A DNA stretch of 64,000 nucleotides. Source: an uncultured Nitrospira sp. (GTDB taxonomy: Bacteria > Nitrospirota > Nitrospiria > Nitrospirales > Nitrospiraceae). Below are positions 8,603-17,903 of this stretch, piece by piece. The notes beneath the pieces were generated by a model that made no database searches, had not been told where the DNA came from, and saw only the letters and a list, made by a program, of their open reading frames with translations. Location of the stretch: contig CABVSR010000003.1 of NCBI GenBank assembly GCA_902500995.1, positions 124,001 through 188,000 of the forward strand, read 5' to 3'. The translations under genes were made by a program, and so were the position numbers. How positions within the stretch are numbered: the first letter of the stretch is position 1; each line of letters starts with the position of its first letter.

Positions 8603-10282
8603 ATGGACAGTGCAAAGCCGTTTCGGACACAGATGAGCGACCAACCGTCGAACGCGGACCGGATGACCATCGCCGACCCTCGGCGACTCGGCGCCGGGGC
8701 CATCGTCGTGACCTGTTTCGCCTTGTTGTCGGGATGTGTGGCGCAGCAGGCGGATCTTAAACAGACGGAACGAGAGCTCCAGCGCCGCATCAAGCAACAG
8801 ACGGAAGAGCAGGCCCAGAACAGGGCCCGCCAAAATCAGGAAATCGTGTCCTTGCGCGAGCAGGATATTCCCTCTCTGCGAGGCGATGTCGAGAAGGCCC
8901 TTCACCGCGCGCAGAGTCTGGATGCGCGGCAGGATGATCTGCTGGCCAAGCTGGCCAATCAGGAAACGAAATTCGAGCGGCGGATCGGCGAGGCCGAGAA
9001 GCGTTCGGCCGAGGAAGGCAAGCGCCTGGGCTGGGTCGAAAAGCAGCTGGTCGATCAGGACGCCATGCTCAAGGGAGAGCGGGACCGCAGCCGCGCGGAA
9101 CTCAGCGCGGTAACGGCTCGAGTGGAGCAATTGAACGGTCACATCGATGCCATTCAGAAGAACGTGCTCGAGGCCATGCAGAAAAGCACGACGGGGCTCG
9201 CGCAAAAGGTCGATACGCGTCTGGAGGAACAGCAGAGGTTGCTGCACGGATTGGAAACCCGGTCACAGAACGTGGCCCAACTCGATGCGCAAAACAAAGC
9301 CCTGGGAGATCAGGTCACCAGATTTAATCAGGCGCTGGTAGACTTCAAGCAGGCTCTGGGCAGCCTGGGTGAGCGCGTCGTGCAGCAAGACCAGACGGTG
9401 AAGCACCTCGCCGCGACCCTTGAGCAGGAGTCGGCCGCGTCGAGTAAGCGGACGGATGCGCTGGCCGGGAAAATCGATGCCGACAATAAGGTCACCGCGG
9501 AGCATTTTAATGAGGTCAACCGGAGTGTCGCCTCCGTGGCCAAGGCGCTGGAAAATGCCGGCGGGAAATTCGTGTCCCGCGAAGACGACCACGAACGGCG
9601 CCTGGATGATACGACGCGCGAACTGACGCACGTCCAAGCGCAAATCCAAACACTGGACAAAAATCTCGAAAACCAGCATGCGTTCCTGAAGCAGGTCGAA
9701 CAGCATTTGGTCGCCCTGCGCGCCAGCGCCGCGCAGCGCACCGAACCGCCTCCTGCCGTCGCCGAAGCGACTCCGCTTCCGCAGGCGGCCCCCGCGCCGG
9801 TTCCGTCTCCGTCCCCGTCTTCGACCCCGGCACAGGACTTCTCGCCGTCATCGGCGGCGGCCATCACGCCCCGTGCAGAAAGCCGCGCAGCGGCCTTGAT
9901 GGCGGACCGGGAATCGTATGAACGGACATTGACCCGTTTCAAAGATGGGGATTTGGATGGGGCGCGCCAGGGATTTGCCGAGTTCCTCGTGCAGCATCCG
10001 CATTCGGATCTCGCGCCGAATGCTCGCTTCTGGTTGGGTGAGTCCTACTACGGCAAAAAGGATTATTCGCGCGCCATCGATGCCTATGATCAAGTGCAGT
10101 TGAATCATCCTGCCAGCGAAAAGGTGCCGGCCGCCCTCCTGAAAAAAGGGTATGCGTACCTGGCGCTGAAGGATCGGAAGAAAGCCGCGTCCGCTCTAAA
10201 ACAGGTGATCGACCTCTATCCGAGGTCTCCGGAAGCCAATAAGGCCATGGACAAATTGAATCAACTAAAGGAGTCGCACTAA
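8603..10282 (+). CDS. Long CpoB/YbgF-like lipoprotein with extended coiled coil and C-terminal TPRs
   Basis: Predicted lipoprotein of 559 residues. AAGGAG precedes the ATG, a hydrophobic segment ends in LLSGC with Cys45, then comes a very long heptad-rich coiled coil (about 50-390), a Pro/Ser-rich hinge (about 400-440) and a C-terminal TPR domain (about 455-555) with FWLGESYYGKKDYSRAIDAY. CpoB coordinates peptidoglycan synthesis with Tol-driven constriction. Enterobacterial CpoB is about 260 residues with a short trimeric coiled coil, so this protein is about twice as long. The neighbouring gene encodes a second protein with the same TPR domain. Confidence 0.8.
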   Translation: MDSAKPFRTQMSDQPSNADRMTIADPRRLGAGAIVVTCFALLSGCVAQQADLKQTERELQRRIKQQTEEQAQNRARQNQEIVSLREQDIPSLRGDVEKALHRAQSLDARQDDLLAKLANQETKFERRIGEAEKRSAEEGKRLGWVEKQLVDQDAMLKGERDRSRAELSAVTARVEQLNGHIDAIQKNVLEAMQKSTTGLAQKVDTRLEEQQRLLHGLETRSQNVAQLDAQNKALGDQVTRFNQALVDFKQALGSLGERVVQQDQTVKHLAATLEQESAASSKRTDALAGKIDADNKVTAEHFNEVNRSVASVAKALENAGGKFVSREDDHERRLDDTTRELTHVQAQIQTLDKNLENQHAFLKQVEQHLVALRASAAQRTEPPPAVAEATPLPQAAPAPVPSPSPSSTPAQDFSPSSAAAITPRAESRAAALMADRESYERTLTRFKDGDLDGARQGFAEFLVQHPHSDLAPNARFWLGESYYGKKDYSRAIDAYDQVQLNHPASEKVPAALLKKGYAYLALKDRKKAASALKQVIDLYPRSPEANKAMDKLNQLKESH

Positions 10283-10284
10283 CG

Positions 10285-11064
10285 ATGAAGCTCCGATTCG
10301 TGGGGGCATTGCAGATGGGTGCCATCTTGGCCTGCGGGCTGGTGGTGGCGGGATGTGCCAAACATGCCGATTTCCTGGAGATCCGGGATCAGATGTCCAT
10401 CATCGCCCGAACGCAGGATCAGGAACAGAAACGGTTCGAGGCGATGCAGCGCAGGCTGGAATCGCTTGAGCGGGTGCGCGAGCCGGAAGGCGGAAAATTG
10501 CGGTTGGACGATGCCTTGGCCCGTCTTCAGAAACTGGAGGGGCGGTTGGCCAAGGTCGAGGAAGCGCAGCTGGCGCAAGCGGCCTCCATCCGGTCGGATG
10601 CGGCGTTGGCGGAAGCCAGCCGTCAGGCGCGCGTGTCAAAACCATCGGGGCCCATTGAACCGCTCCCGATCATGCCGGGCGTGCCGTCCATCACTCCGAC
10701 CTCGGCGTTCAACCTGGCGTATAACGACTACCTCAACGGGAAGTTCGATTTGGCGGTGAGCGGATTTCAACATTTCATCAAAGATTTTCCGTCGACCTCA
10801 TTGACGCCCAATGCCCATTATTGGCTGGGAGAATCCTATTACGGTCAGAAGGATTACATCCGTGCCATGCAGTCGTTCGAGCATGTGGTCAATGAGTACG
10901 CGGGCAATGAGAAGGTGCCGGCCGCACTCTTCAAGCTCGGCCTCTCGGCGGCTGAAACCGGAGATACCGCAAAATCTCGCAAGTATCTGAAACGGGTCAT
11001 TGAGGAGTATTCCACATCGGATGAAGCCAAGCTCGCGAAGACGAAGATGGCCGAAATTCGATGA
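10285..11064 (+). CDS. cpoB: CpoB/YbgF-like Tol-Pal lipoprotein
   Basis: Lipoprotein of 259 residues starting two bases after the previous stop. The signal peptide ends at VVAGC with Cys24. A short coiled coil (about 30-105) is followed by a TPR domain (about 135-258) containing HYWLGESYYGQKDYIRAM and KVPAALFKLGLS, the standard YbgF C-terminus. Length and architecture match classical CpoB, so this is the more likely orthologue and the longer upstream gene the derived paralogue. It is the last gene of the tol-pal run; a 72-base gap with no clear terminator leads to mutL. Confidence 0.87.
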   Translation: MKLRFVGALQMGAILACGLVVAGCAKHADFLEIRDQMSIIARTQDQEQKRFEAMQRRLESLERVREPEGGKLRLDDALARLQKLEGRLAKVEEAQLAQAASIRSDAALAEASRQARVSKPSGPIEPLPIMPGVPSITPTSAFNLAYNDYLNGKFDLAVSGFQHFIKDFPSTSLTPNAHYWLGESYYGQKDYIRAMQSFEHVVNEYAGNEKVPAALFKLGLSAAETGDTAKSRKYLKRVIEEYSTSDEAKLAKTKMAEIR

Positions 11065-11136
11065 CCCTGCGGTGTCTGCCCGGTCTCCTCTCCGCTGAGT
11101 CTACTTCCGCTCAAATCGCAGGGGGCGCCTCCTCCC

Positions 11137-12933
11137 ATGGACATAGCCAGTAGCGTGGGAAAGATTCAGGTTCTCACCAGCGATGTCATCGGCCGTATCG
11201 CAGCCGGCGAGGTGGTAGAGCGCCCGGCTGCGGTCGTCAAAGAACTCCTCGAAAACAGCCTCGACGCCGGCAGCAGCACGATCACCGTCGAGATCAAAGA
11301 CGGTGGCCTCGGGCTGATCCGGGTCAGTGACGACGGCGAAGGTATGTCGCGTGGCGATGCGTCGCTGGCCTTCGAGCGGCATGCGACGAGCAAGCTGCAA
11401 TCGGATCAGCAGCTCGGTGCCGTTCGCACAATGGGGTTTCGAGGGGAAGCCCTCCCGAGTATTGCTGCGGTGTCAAAGGTCCGTTTGACGACCGTGGCCC
11501 GCCACGATGTCGTGGGCACGCAGCTCTGGCTCGCTGGAGGAACCATCAGTCGCGTCGAAGATGCGGCGGCGATCCCCGGGACCTCGATTGAAGTGTCCGA
11601 GCTCTTCTTCAATACTCCGGCCCGCCGAAAATTTCTCAAATCGACCACCACCGAGTTCTCGCATATCAGCCATGTCGTCCAGCAGGCCGGGTTAGCCTGG
11701 CCGCACGTACATATGCGCCTGGTGCACAACGGATACGAAGTGTTTGCTCTGCCTGCCGTGTCCTCGCCGCGCGATCGCGTGCTGCAGGTGTATCGAGCCG
11801 CGTTCGGCGAGCGAGCCTTGGCGGTCGATGTCGAACGGGATGGCCTGACCCTGAAAGGGTTCATCGTCGATCCGGTCAGGGCCCGCGCCGGTCGCACACC
11901 GCAGGAATTGTTCGTGAATCGTCGCCCCATTAAAAACAGCACGGTGCAACATGCCGTCGTCGATGGCTACAGTTCGTTCCTGGCCAAGGGCCATGCGCCG
12001 CTGTTCGTGTTGTTCCTGGATGTCGATCCGCGCCGGGTGGATGTGAATGTGCACCCGACCAAACGTGAGGTCCGTTTCGCGGATACCGAGCAGATCCACC
12101 AATTGGTCCGGTCCGCCGTGCGCCAGACGCTTGGGCGGGCACAGGTGGAAGCGTCGATGGCGGGAGTTGTCCATGCTCAGATGACGGGCGTAGTCCCGCA
12201 GACCCCATCTTTCCCTGCACGCGAGCAGGTTCATGCGATCGGCGCCCCCTATGAGCCGAACGCCGGACAGCAGGCATCCGCGCCGCCACCCGATTCGCTG
12301 GCGAAGCAAACCTCCTTTGTCGGAGAAGGCGCCGCCGCGTATGCCGTGAATGCATCCCCGGATATTCTTGCTCTCGGACAAATGAACCGCACCTATCTCA
12401 TCGCACAAGTAGGGAATGAACTGCAGGTCGTCGATCAACATACGGCGCATGAGCGGGTGCTGTTCGAACGATTGTGGCGAGCCTGGCAAGGTGGGACGAT
12501 GGCGTCTCAGCCGCTGCTGTTGCCGGAACCCCTCGAATTGCCGGTGCAACAAGCCCTGCTGTTGCAGCGACATCTGCCGGAGTTGGAACGGCTGGGACTG
12601 CTGATCGAGCCGTTCGGGCCCGCGTCTTTTTTGATCCGCAGTCTGCCGGTCATGTTGGGGCATCCCGATTTGGCGGCATTGGTGCAGGACCTGCTCGACG
12701 ATCTCGAACAGTGGGATTCCATTTCTTCGCTCGAATCGAAGGTAAAGCCCATTCTGGCGTCGCTGGCCTGCCATGGGGCGGTGCGGGCCGGCCGGGCGAT
12801 GGCCTTACCTGAGATCACGCAGCTTGTGCAGGATTGGGTGGCTGAAGGGCTGATCATGACCTGCCCGCATGGACGGCGCGTGGCGTTCCGCCTGTCGAGT
12901 GACGAACTGGGGCGTTTGTTCGATCGCCCCTAG
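11137..12933 (+). CDS. mutL: DNA mismatch repair protein MutL
   Basis: Cytoplasmic mismatch-repair matchmaker of 598 residues. The N-terminal GHKL ATPase has ENSLDAGSS, DDGEGM and GFRGEALPSI. A linker (about 335-400) leads to the C-terminal dimerisation and nuclease domain. DQHTAHERVLFE at residues 433-444 matches the endonuclease pattern DQHA(X)2E(X)4E with Ala replaced by Thr. LACHGAVRAG and CPHGRR, the other metal-site motifs of endonuclease-type MutL, are also present. This points to a nicking MutL as in organisms that lack MutH; that is inference from motifs. Confidence 0.95.
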   Translation: MDIASSVGKIQVLTSDVIGRIAAGEVVERPAAVVKELLENSLDAGSSTITVEIKDGGLGLIRVSDDGEGMSRGDASLAFERHATSKLQSDQQLGAVRTMGFRGEALPSIAAVSKVRLTTVARHDVVGTQLWLAGGTISRVEDAAAIPGTSIEVSELFFNTPARRKFLKSTTTEFSHISHVVQQAGLAWPHVHMRLVHNGYEVFALPAVSSPRDRVLQVYRAAFGERALAVDVERDGLTLKGFIVDPVRARAGRTPQELFVNRRPIKNSTVQHAVVDGYSSFLAKGHAPLFVLFLDVDPRRVDVNVHPTKREVRFADTEQIHQLVRSAVRQTLGRAQVEASMAGVVHAQMTGVVPQTPSFPAREQVHAIGAPYEPNAGQQASAPPPDSLAKQTSFVGEGAAAYAVNASPDILALGQMNRTYLIAQVGNELQVVDQHTAHERVLFERLWRAWQGGTMASQPLLLPEPLELPVQQALLLQRHLPELERLGLLIEPFGPASFLIRSLPVMLGHPDLAALVQDLLDDLEQWDSISSLESKVKPILASLACHGAVRAGRAMALPEITQLVQDWVAEGLIMTCPHGRRVAFRLSSDELGRLFDRP

Positions 12934-12952
12934 GAGGAGGACGCAGAGACCT

Positions 12953-13981
12953 ATGATCCGGCTCACGGAATCCGTCCTGGCGTGGCGGCCGCTGGTGGTG
13001 CTGGTCGGTCCGACCGCCGTGGGAAAAAGTGCCATCGGCCTGCTTCTGGCCCGCGCCCTTGATACCGATCTGTTGACGGCGGATTCGCGTCAGGTCTATC
13101 GCGGGATGGATATTGCGACCGATAAGCCGACGGTGGCACAGCGGGAGGGTGTGCCGCATCGTCTGCTTGATCTGGTCGATCCGGATGCATCGTTTAATGC
13201 CGGGCAGTATCGCGATCTGGCCTTGCAGGAAATCGAACGGCTCTACGGCGAACGGCGGCTGCCGTTGATCGTCGGCGGTACTGGTCTCTACGTGCGGACG
13301 CTGATCCATGGACTCTGCGATGCGCCACGGGCAAATCACGCGTTTCGTGCCTCCTTGCTGGAAAAGGCTCAGGGACAGGGGCCATTCTTCTTGCATGCGG
13401 AGCTGGCGCAGGTGGATCCTGAATTAGCGGCGCGGCTGCATCCCCACGATGAAGTGAAAATCGTCCGCGCTCTCGAAGTGTTTCACCTATCGGGACGGCG
13501 GCTTTCGGAGGTTCAACAGGAACATCGCTTTGCCGAACAGCCGTTCTCGGTGCTGATGATCGGATTGAACCGCGATCGCGCGCAGCTCTACCGGCGGATC
13601 GATCAGCGAGTGGAGGCAATGTTTTCGCGAGGAGTCGTCGAGGAAACCGCGCAGTTGCTCGCCAAGGGTTATACGCGTGAAACAGCAGCCATGAAGGGGT
13701 TGGGATACCAGCAGATCGCGGGGTATCTGGCCGGCGAGTATGACCGCGCCGAAGCGCTCCGTTTGCTGAAGCGCGATACCAGGCATTTTGCCAAACGCCA
13801 GCTGACCTGGTTTCGGAAGGAGCCGGGGCTCGAGTGGTGGTTGCTCAGTGAACAGGAACCGCCGGAGGACGTGGCCGGGCGTCTGCTGGAGACCGTTCAC
13901 TCATTTATCCGGAGTGTGGATCAGCGGCGTCAGCCGAATGTGGCTGTGCCGCTCGCCAGAGAAATGGAATCGACATCATGA
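12953..13981 (+). CDS. miaA: tRNA dimethylallyltransferase MiaA
   Basis: Transfers dimethylallyl to the N6 of A37 in tRNAs that read UNN codons, 342 residues. The P-loop VGPTAVGKSA lies at residues 18-27. It is followed by DSRQVYRGMDIATDKP and IVGGTGLYVRTL, all hallmark MiaA segments, and the C-terminal RRxxRHFAKRQxTWFR-type region is present. AGGAGG is well placed before the ATG at 12953. It starts 20 bases after mutL and overlaps mtnP by ATGA. The mutL-miaA pairing is common in bacteria. Confidence 0.95.
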   Translation: MIRLTESVLAWRPLVVLVGPTAVGKSAIGLLLARALDTDLLTADSRQVYRGMDIATDKPTVAQREGVPHRLLDLVDPDASFNAGQYRDLALQEIERLYGERRLPLIVGGTGLYVRTLIHGLCDAPRANHAFRASLLEKAQGQGPFFLHAELAQVDPELAARLHPHDEVKIVRALEVFHLSGRRLSEVQQEHRFAEQPFSVLMIGLNRDRAQLYRRIDQRVEAMFSRGVVEETAQLLAKGYTRETAAMKGLGYQQIAGYLAGEYDRAEALRLLKRDTRHFAKRQLTWFRKEPGLEWWLLSEQEPPEDVAGRLLETVHSFIRSVDQRRQPNVAVPLAREMESTS

Positions 13982-14877
13982 CGAAATCGAAGAAGACCGT
14001 TCAGCCTGCGGTCGGTATCATCGGCGGGAGCGGGCTGTACCATATTGAAGGGCTTGAGCAAGTTCGCGAGGTGCGCCTCCGCACGCCGTTTGGCGCGCCA
14101 TCGGACGCAGTCGTTGTCGGGGTACTGGGGGGCATGGGCGTCGCGTTCCTGTCGCGCCATGGACGCGGGCACCGGATCAATCCGAGTAGTATCAACTATC
14201 GCGCGAATCTGTATGCGCTCAAATCGCTCGGGGTGAGGCAAGTCATTTCAATCAGTGCCGTCGGGAGCATGAAAGAAGCGATTCAACCTGGCCACGTGGT
14301 GTTGCCCGACCAATTTATCGATCTCACGAAACGGCGGATCTCCACCTTCTTCGACGAGGGCATCGTGGCGCATGTCGGATTCGCCGAGCCGGTATGCTCG
14401 TCCTTGGCCGATGTGTTGGAGGAGGCGGGGCGATCCCTGGGCGCGACGCTCCATCGCGGTGGCACCTATGTGTGTATGGAAGGGCCTCAGTTCTCGACCA
14501 AGGCGGAATCCCGCCTGTATCGGCAGTGGGGAGTAGATGTGATCGGGATGACCAACATGCCGGAAGCGAAACTCGCCCGCGAAGCCGAACTCTGTTATGC
14601 CACGATGGCGTTGGCAACCGACTACGATTGTTGGCACGAAACGGAAGAGGCGGTCACCGTGGGAGCAATCCTGGCCACCCTGCACCGGAATGTCGCTTTG
14701 GCGAAGGACCTGTTGAAGGCGGCGGTGCCCAAGCTGGCTCCCGACCGGGCCTGTAGCTGCCGGCAGGCGTTGGCCACGGCGCTTGTGACCGCTCCCGACC
14801 AGATGTCTGCTTCGGCAAAACGACGGTTGAACCTCTTGATCGCTCCCTATGTGCGGACGCGGAAAGGAAAACGGTGA
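13978..14877 (+). CDS. mtnP: S-methyl-5'-thioadenosine phosphorylase
   Basis: Phosphorolysis of methylthioadenosine to adenine and methylthioribose-1-phosphate, 299 residues, cytoplasmic. The phosphate-binding GGSGLYHIEG lies near residue 12. RHGRGH, NYRANLYALKSLGV, YVCMEGPQFSTKAES and IGMTNMPEAKLAREAELCYA are MtnP/PNP family 2 signatures. It is translationally coupled to miaA by a 4-base overlap. No further methionine-salvage gene is in the window, so its main role here may be to clear MTA made by polyamine or acyl-homoserine-lactone synthesis. Confidence 0.93.
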   Translation: MTKSKKTVQPAVGIIGGSGLYHIEGLEQVREVRLRTPFGAPSDAVVVGVLGGMGVAFLSRHGRGHRINPSSINYRANLYALKSLGVRQVISISAVGSMKEAIQPGHVVLPDQFIDLTKRRISTFFDEGIVAHVGFAEPVCSSLADVLEEAGRSLGATLHRGGTYVCMEGPQFSTKAESRLYRQWGVDVIGMTNMPEAKLAREAELCYATMALATDYDCWHETEEAVTVGAILATLHRNVALAKDLLKAAVPKLAPDRACSCRQALATALVTAPDQMSASAKRRLNLLIAPYVRTRKGKR

Positions 14878-14880
14878 GGC

Positions 14881-15798
14881 ATGGGTAAATTGCTCGTAGT
14901 GGGTTCGGTGGCGCTGGATACCGTGAAGACTCCTTTCGGTGAGGTCGCCGAAGTGCTGGGGGGGTCTGCGACGTACTTTTCGACGGCGGCCAGCTATTTC
15001 ACCTCGGTGGACTTGATCGCGGTCGTCGGCGACGATTTTCCCGAGCAGCATGTCGCGTTTCTCAAGAGCCGCAAGATCGATTTAACGGGGTTGGAGCGGC
15101 GGCCTGGAGCGACGTTCCGGTGGAAGGGCGCCTATTCCCATCAATTAAACGAAGCGCAGACGCTCGATACCAGACTGAACGTCTTTGAAACCTTCCGTCC
15201 GAAGATTCCCGCCCAGTACAGTTCGCCTGATGTGCTGTTTCTGGGAAATATCGATCCGAATTTGCAGCTGGATGTATTGCAGCAGGTGAAGCGGCCGGCG
15301 CTGGTTGCTTGCGACACGATGAATTTCTGGATCAACGGCAAACGCGACGCCCTCTGGAATGTGTTGCAGCACATCGACATTCTCATAATCAACGACGGGG
15401 AAGCGCGGGCCTTGGGTGAGGATACCAATCTCGTCAAGGTCGCCAAAAAGATTCTTGCGCGTGGCCCGAAACACCTGATCGTCAAACGCGGCGAGTACGG
15501 GGTGTTGATGTTCAACGACAAGCAGGTGTTCGGCGCGCCGGCCTTCCCGCTGGACGATGTGCGCGATCCGACCGGCGCCGGCGATACCTTTGCCGGAGGG
15601 TTTCTTGGATATCTGGCGGCTACGGGAAACCGTTCGTCCGATGCCATGCGGCAAGCCATTATCTTCGGCAGCGTGATGGCCTCATTTACCGTAGAAGCCT
15701 TTAGCCTTGACCGATTGCGGATCCTAGATTACAAAGAGATTGAAGCGCGGTTCAAAGAGTTCAAGCGACTCACGCATTTTGAGGATATCGGCGCATGA
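14881..15798 (+). CDS. PfkB-family sugar/nucleoside kinase
   Basis: Predicted cytoplasmic kinase of 305 residues. The N-terminal GSVALDTVKTPFG and LGGSATYFSTAASYF segments and the C-terminal DPTGAGDTFAGGF (residues 229-241, catalytic base Asp235) define the ribokinase/PfkB family. It begins four bases after mtnP and overlaps the next gene. The substrate is not identifiable from sequence. Adenosine or a ribose derivative released by the MtnP pathway is a plausible guess from gene order only. Confidence 0.85.
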   Translation: MGKLLVVGSVALDTVKTPFGEVAEVLGGSATYFSTAASYFTSVDLIAVVGDDFPEQHVAFLKSRKIDLTGLERRPGATFRWKGAYSHQLNEAQTLDTRLNVFETFRPKIPAQYSSPDVLFLGNIDPNLQLDVLQQVKRPALVACDTMNFWINGKRDALWNVLQHIDILIINDGEARALGEDTNLVKVAKKILARGPKHLIVKRGEYGVLMFNDKQVFGAPAFPLDDVRDPTGAGDTFAGGFLGYLAATGNRSSDAMRQAIIFGSVMASFTVEAFSLDRLRILDYKEIEARFKEFKRLTHFEDIGA

Positions 15799-16490
15799 TG
15801 GGAGATGGTCGACATCACATCTTCGAGCACCGGGCCGGCGGCGTGCTGTGTTCTTTCTGCATCCTCCTTTCCCTGACAGTTCTCGCGGGCGGATGCGCCA
15901 ACGAGGAAAACCTGCGCAAGTCGAAAGGGTTTTATCAGGAAGGTGTGGCCAGGCTGAGTTCCGATCAGCAGCAGGCGTACGTGTCGTTTCAAAAGGCCGT
16001 GAAGCTGAACCCTGATAATAAGGAAGCGCATTACGGACTCGGGCATATCTACGCCTCGCAAGGCCGGCTCAAGCTGGCCGAGGAATCTTTCCGCGAGGCG
16101 ATTCGCATCGACGCCGATTATGCCGAGGCCAATACGTACCTCGGTCAGGTTCTGGCCAGCCAGGATCGGTGGAAGGATGCCATTGCCGCCTACCGGCAGG
16201 CGCTCAGCAATCCGCTCTACCCCACCCCTGACCTGGCGCGGTTTCAGTTGGGGAAGGCCTTGATGCACGAAGGTGATCTGCAGGGGGCGATGGAAGTCTT
16301 GGAAGATGCGACCACCGTGACACCGCCGAATGTGCCGCCCGCCATGCTGCAGCTGGAACTGGCGCGCGTCTATCATAAGCTCGGGTTTGATGTGCGGGCG
16401 CGCGAGGCGCTGTCGAAGGTGTCGACGTTGGATAAAGGTGGAGAGCAGGCGGCGGCGGCGCAGGAACTCCTCGGTAAGCTCAAACCATAG
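15795..16490 (+). CDS. TPR-repeat lipoprotein
   Basis: Predicted lipoprotein of 231 residues. A hydrophobic segment ends at LAGGC with Cys34. At least four TPR units follow, for example AHYGLGHIYASQGRLKLAEE and ANTYLGQVLASQDRWKDAI. It overlaps the kinase gene by ATGA and is followed after 9 bases by the RodZ-like gene. The repeats suggest a scaffold role in the envelope; partners are unknown. It resembles PilF/PilW-type and NlpI-type TPR lipoproteins only in general architecture. Confidence 0.72.
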   Translation: MMGDGRHHIFEHRAGGVLCSFCILLSLTVLAGGCANEENLRKSKGFYQEGVARLSSDQQQAYVSFQKAVKLNPDNKEAHYGLGHIYASQGRLKLAEESFREAIRIDADYAEANTYLGQVLASQDRWKDAIAAYRQALSNPLYPTPDLARFQLGKALMHEGDLQGAMEVLEDATTVTPPNVPPAMLQLELARVYHKLGFDVRAREALSKVSTLDKGGEQAAAAQELLGKLKP

Positions 16491-16499
16491 GCGGATATC

Positions 16500-17450
16500 A
16501 TGGAATCAGTGGGTGAATTTTTTCGGCAGGTGCGAGAGACCAAGGGGCTGACGGTGGATGAGGTCGCCTCGAAGACCCGCATCCGCACGGACTTTGTCAA
16601 AGCACTGGAAGAAGGAAATTTCGCCAAACTGCCCGACCAGGTCTTCGCGCGTGGGTTCGTCCGGTCGTATGCGCGGTCACTGGGACTGGATGAAGAAGAT
16701 GCCATTCATCGATTCGTACAGTCCGCCGGAGCCTTTTACGAAAAGCAGGGTGAACGGGAACGATTACGTCAACGGCAGGTAGAAGAGGAACGCCGTCGCC
16801 GGGCCAATCGCAAAGCCGTAGGGGTGGCGATTGCGGTCGCCATTGCGACGTTGGTATTTTTATTGAGTCGCGAACAGACGTCAACGCTGGTGCGCCGTTC
16901 AGGGCCGGATGCGCCGACCATCAGCAAGAAGAGCGCCCCGTTTGCCAAGGAAACGAAAGAGCCGGCGTCACGCCCGGCCGCCGAGCTACCGCCTCCCATC
17001 GCGTCTAACGTGAAACCGGTTGAGCCGGCCGCAGTCCCGGTCAAACCCTCGCAAGAGAAAATACCGCCGGTTTCGCAGGCTCCGGCGCCGGTTGCAGTGG
17101 CCAAAGCGCCGGTGCCCGTACCAACAGATACTGTTCCTCAACCAGCCGCCTCCATGGGATCGGACGGTCCACTCGCAGGATTGTCGGTGGACGGACCGGT
17201 GGGGTCGGAGGGACCGCTGGTTCTCGATCTCGCCGCCACTGAACTGAGCTGGGTCGTCGTACAAGTCGATTCCGGCAGTCATCAGGAAGCCTTGCTCCGT
17301 CCCGGCGAAAAGGCTCAGTGGAAAGCTCAGGATCAGTTTACGGTGACGCTCGGCAACGCCGGTGGAGTTCGCGCCGAATTAAACGGGAAGCCGCAAAAAC
17401 CGTTTGGTCCCAGCGGCAAAGTCGTCCGGGACGTCGTGATCAAACGTTGA
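16500..17450 (+). CDS. RodZ-like protein (N-terminal HTH, membrane helix, DUF4115-type C-terminus)
   Basis: Bitopic inner-membrane protein of 316 residues. The cytoplasmic N-terminus (about 8-75) is an XRE/HTH_25 domain with LTVDEVASKTRIRTDFVKAL and QVFARGFVRSYARSLGLDE, as in RodZ. A basic stretch precedes one membrane helix (about 107-123). A Pro/Ala-rich periplasmic linker leads to a C-terminal beta domain (about 235-316) with ELSWVVVQVDSG, as in DUF4115 proteins. RodZ links MreB to the cell-wall machinery; no mre genes are nearby. It closes the mutL-to-rodZ run. Confidence 0.82.
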   Translation: MESVGEFFRQVRETKGLTVDEVASKTRIRTDFVKALEEGNFAKLPDQVFARGFVRSYARSLGLDEEDAIHRFVQSAGAFYEKQGERERLRQRQVEEERRRRANRKAVGVAIAVAIATLVFLLSREQTSTLVRRSGPDAPTISKKSAPFAKETKEPASRPAAELPPPIASNVKPVEPAAVPVKPSQEKIPPVSQAPAPVAVAKAPVPVPTDTVPQPAASMGSDGPLAGLSVDGPVGSEGPLVLDLAATELSWVVVQVDSGSHQEALLRPGEKAQWKAQDQFTVTLGNAGGVRAELNGKPQKPFGPSGKVVRDVVIKR

Positions 17451-17773
17451 TTGCATTGCCTGCGCCGGCTGATCTCTCTCCAGTAGTCTGCATACGCCTC
17501 CTCCCTCTCGTCTCCTCCCCATCTTCCTGTTCCACTCGGCCTCAGCGGTGAGGCCCATCTATCGCTGACCTTTCTCCAAGCGCTGATGAGGCGAGGAGGA
17601 GACAACTGAGGCCCAAAGATGTCACGCCTGGAAGCCACTACGTACCGGCCTGCGGCGCAAGGTTCAGAATGCGCCGAATTCCGGGAGATTTCTCTCTTCT
17701 GCCGCTGGCACGGCCCTTGATTCTTCCTCAACTCAGCATGGAGGGAAACAGGCAGGATGGGCGGGCCATTCGC
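17451..17773. other. Gene-free stretch upstream of cytochrome c gene
   Basis: No convincing coding region was seen. It is unusually pyrimidine-rich from about 17470 to 17540. It holds a small GGCCTCA/TGAGGCC hairpin (17538-17555) without a T-run, which may be a weak terminator after the RodZ-like gene. The promoter for the next gene begins at 17774. Confidence 0.5.
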
Positions 17774-17803
17774 TTGACAAGACAGAAAACGCGTTGCTAT
17801 AGT
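17774..17803 (+). promoter_or_regulatory. Sigma70-type promoter of the cytochrome c gene
   Basis: A perfect TTGACA (17774-17779), an 18-base spacer and TATAGT (17798-17803). The predicted transcript starts near 17810, about 95 bases before the ATG at 17904, and would end at the terminator at 18388-18424. This makes a compact single-gene unit. Confidence 0.75.
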
Positions 17804-17903
17804 TCGCCTGCTTTATCGGCCTTGTCATTGGTTTCTGTCCATGCTGCATCGGACCGGCGAGTCATTGTTCACGCGGTGGGTTCAACACAAAGGAGGAGTT
17901 CTG

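Noticed and set aside
11692-12774. A 360-codon minus-strand frame
   Set aside because: It lies opposite mutL, whose motifs are unambiguous.
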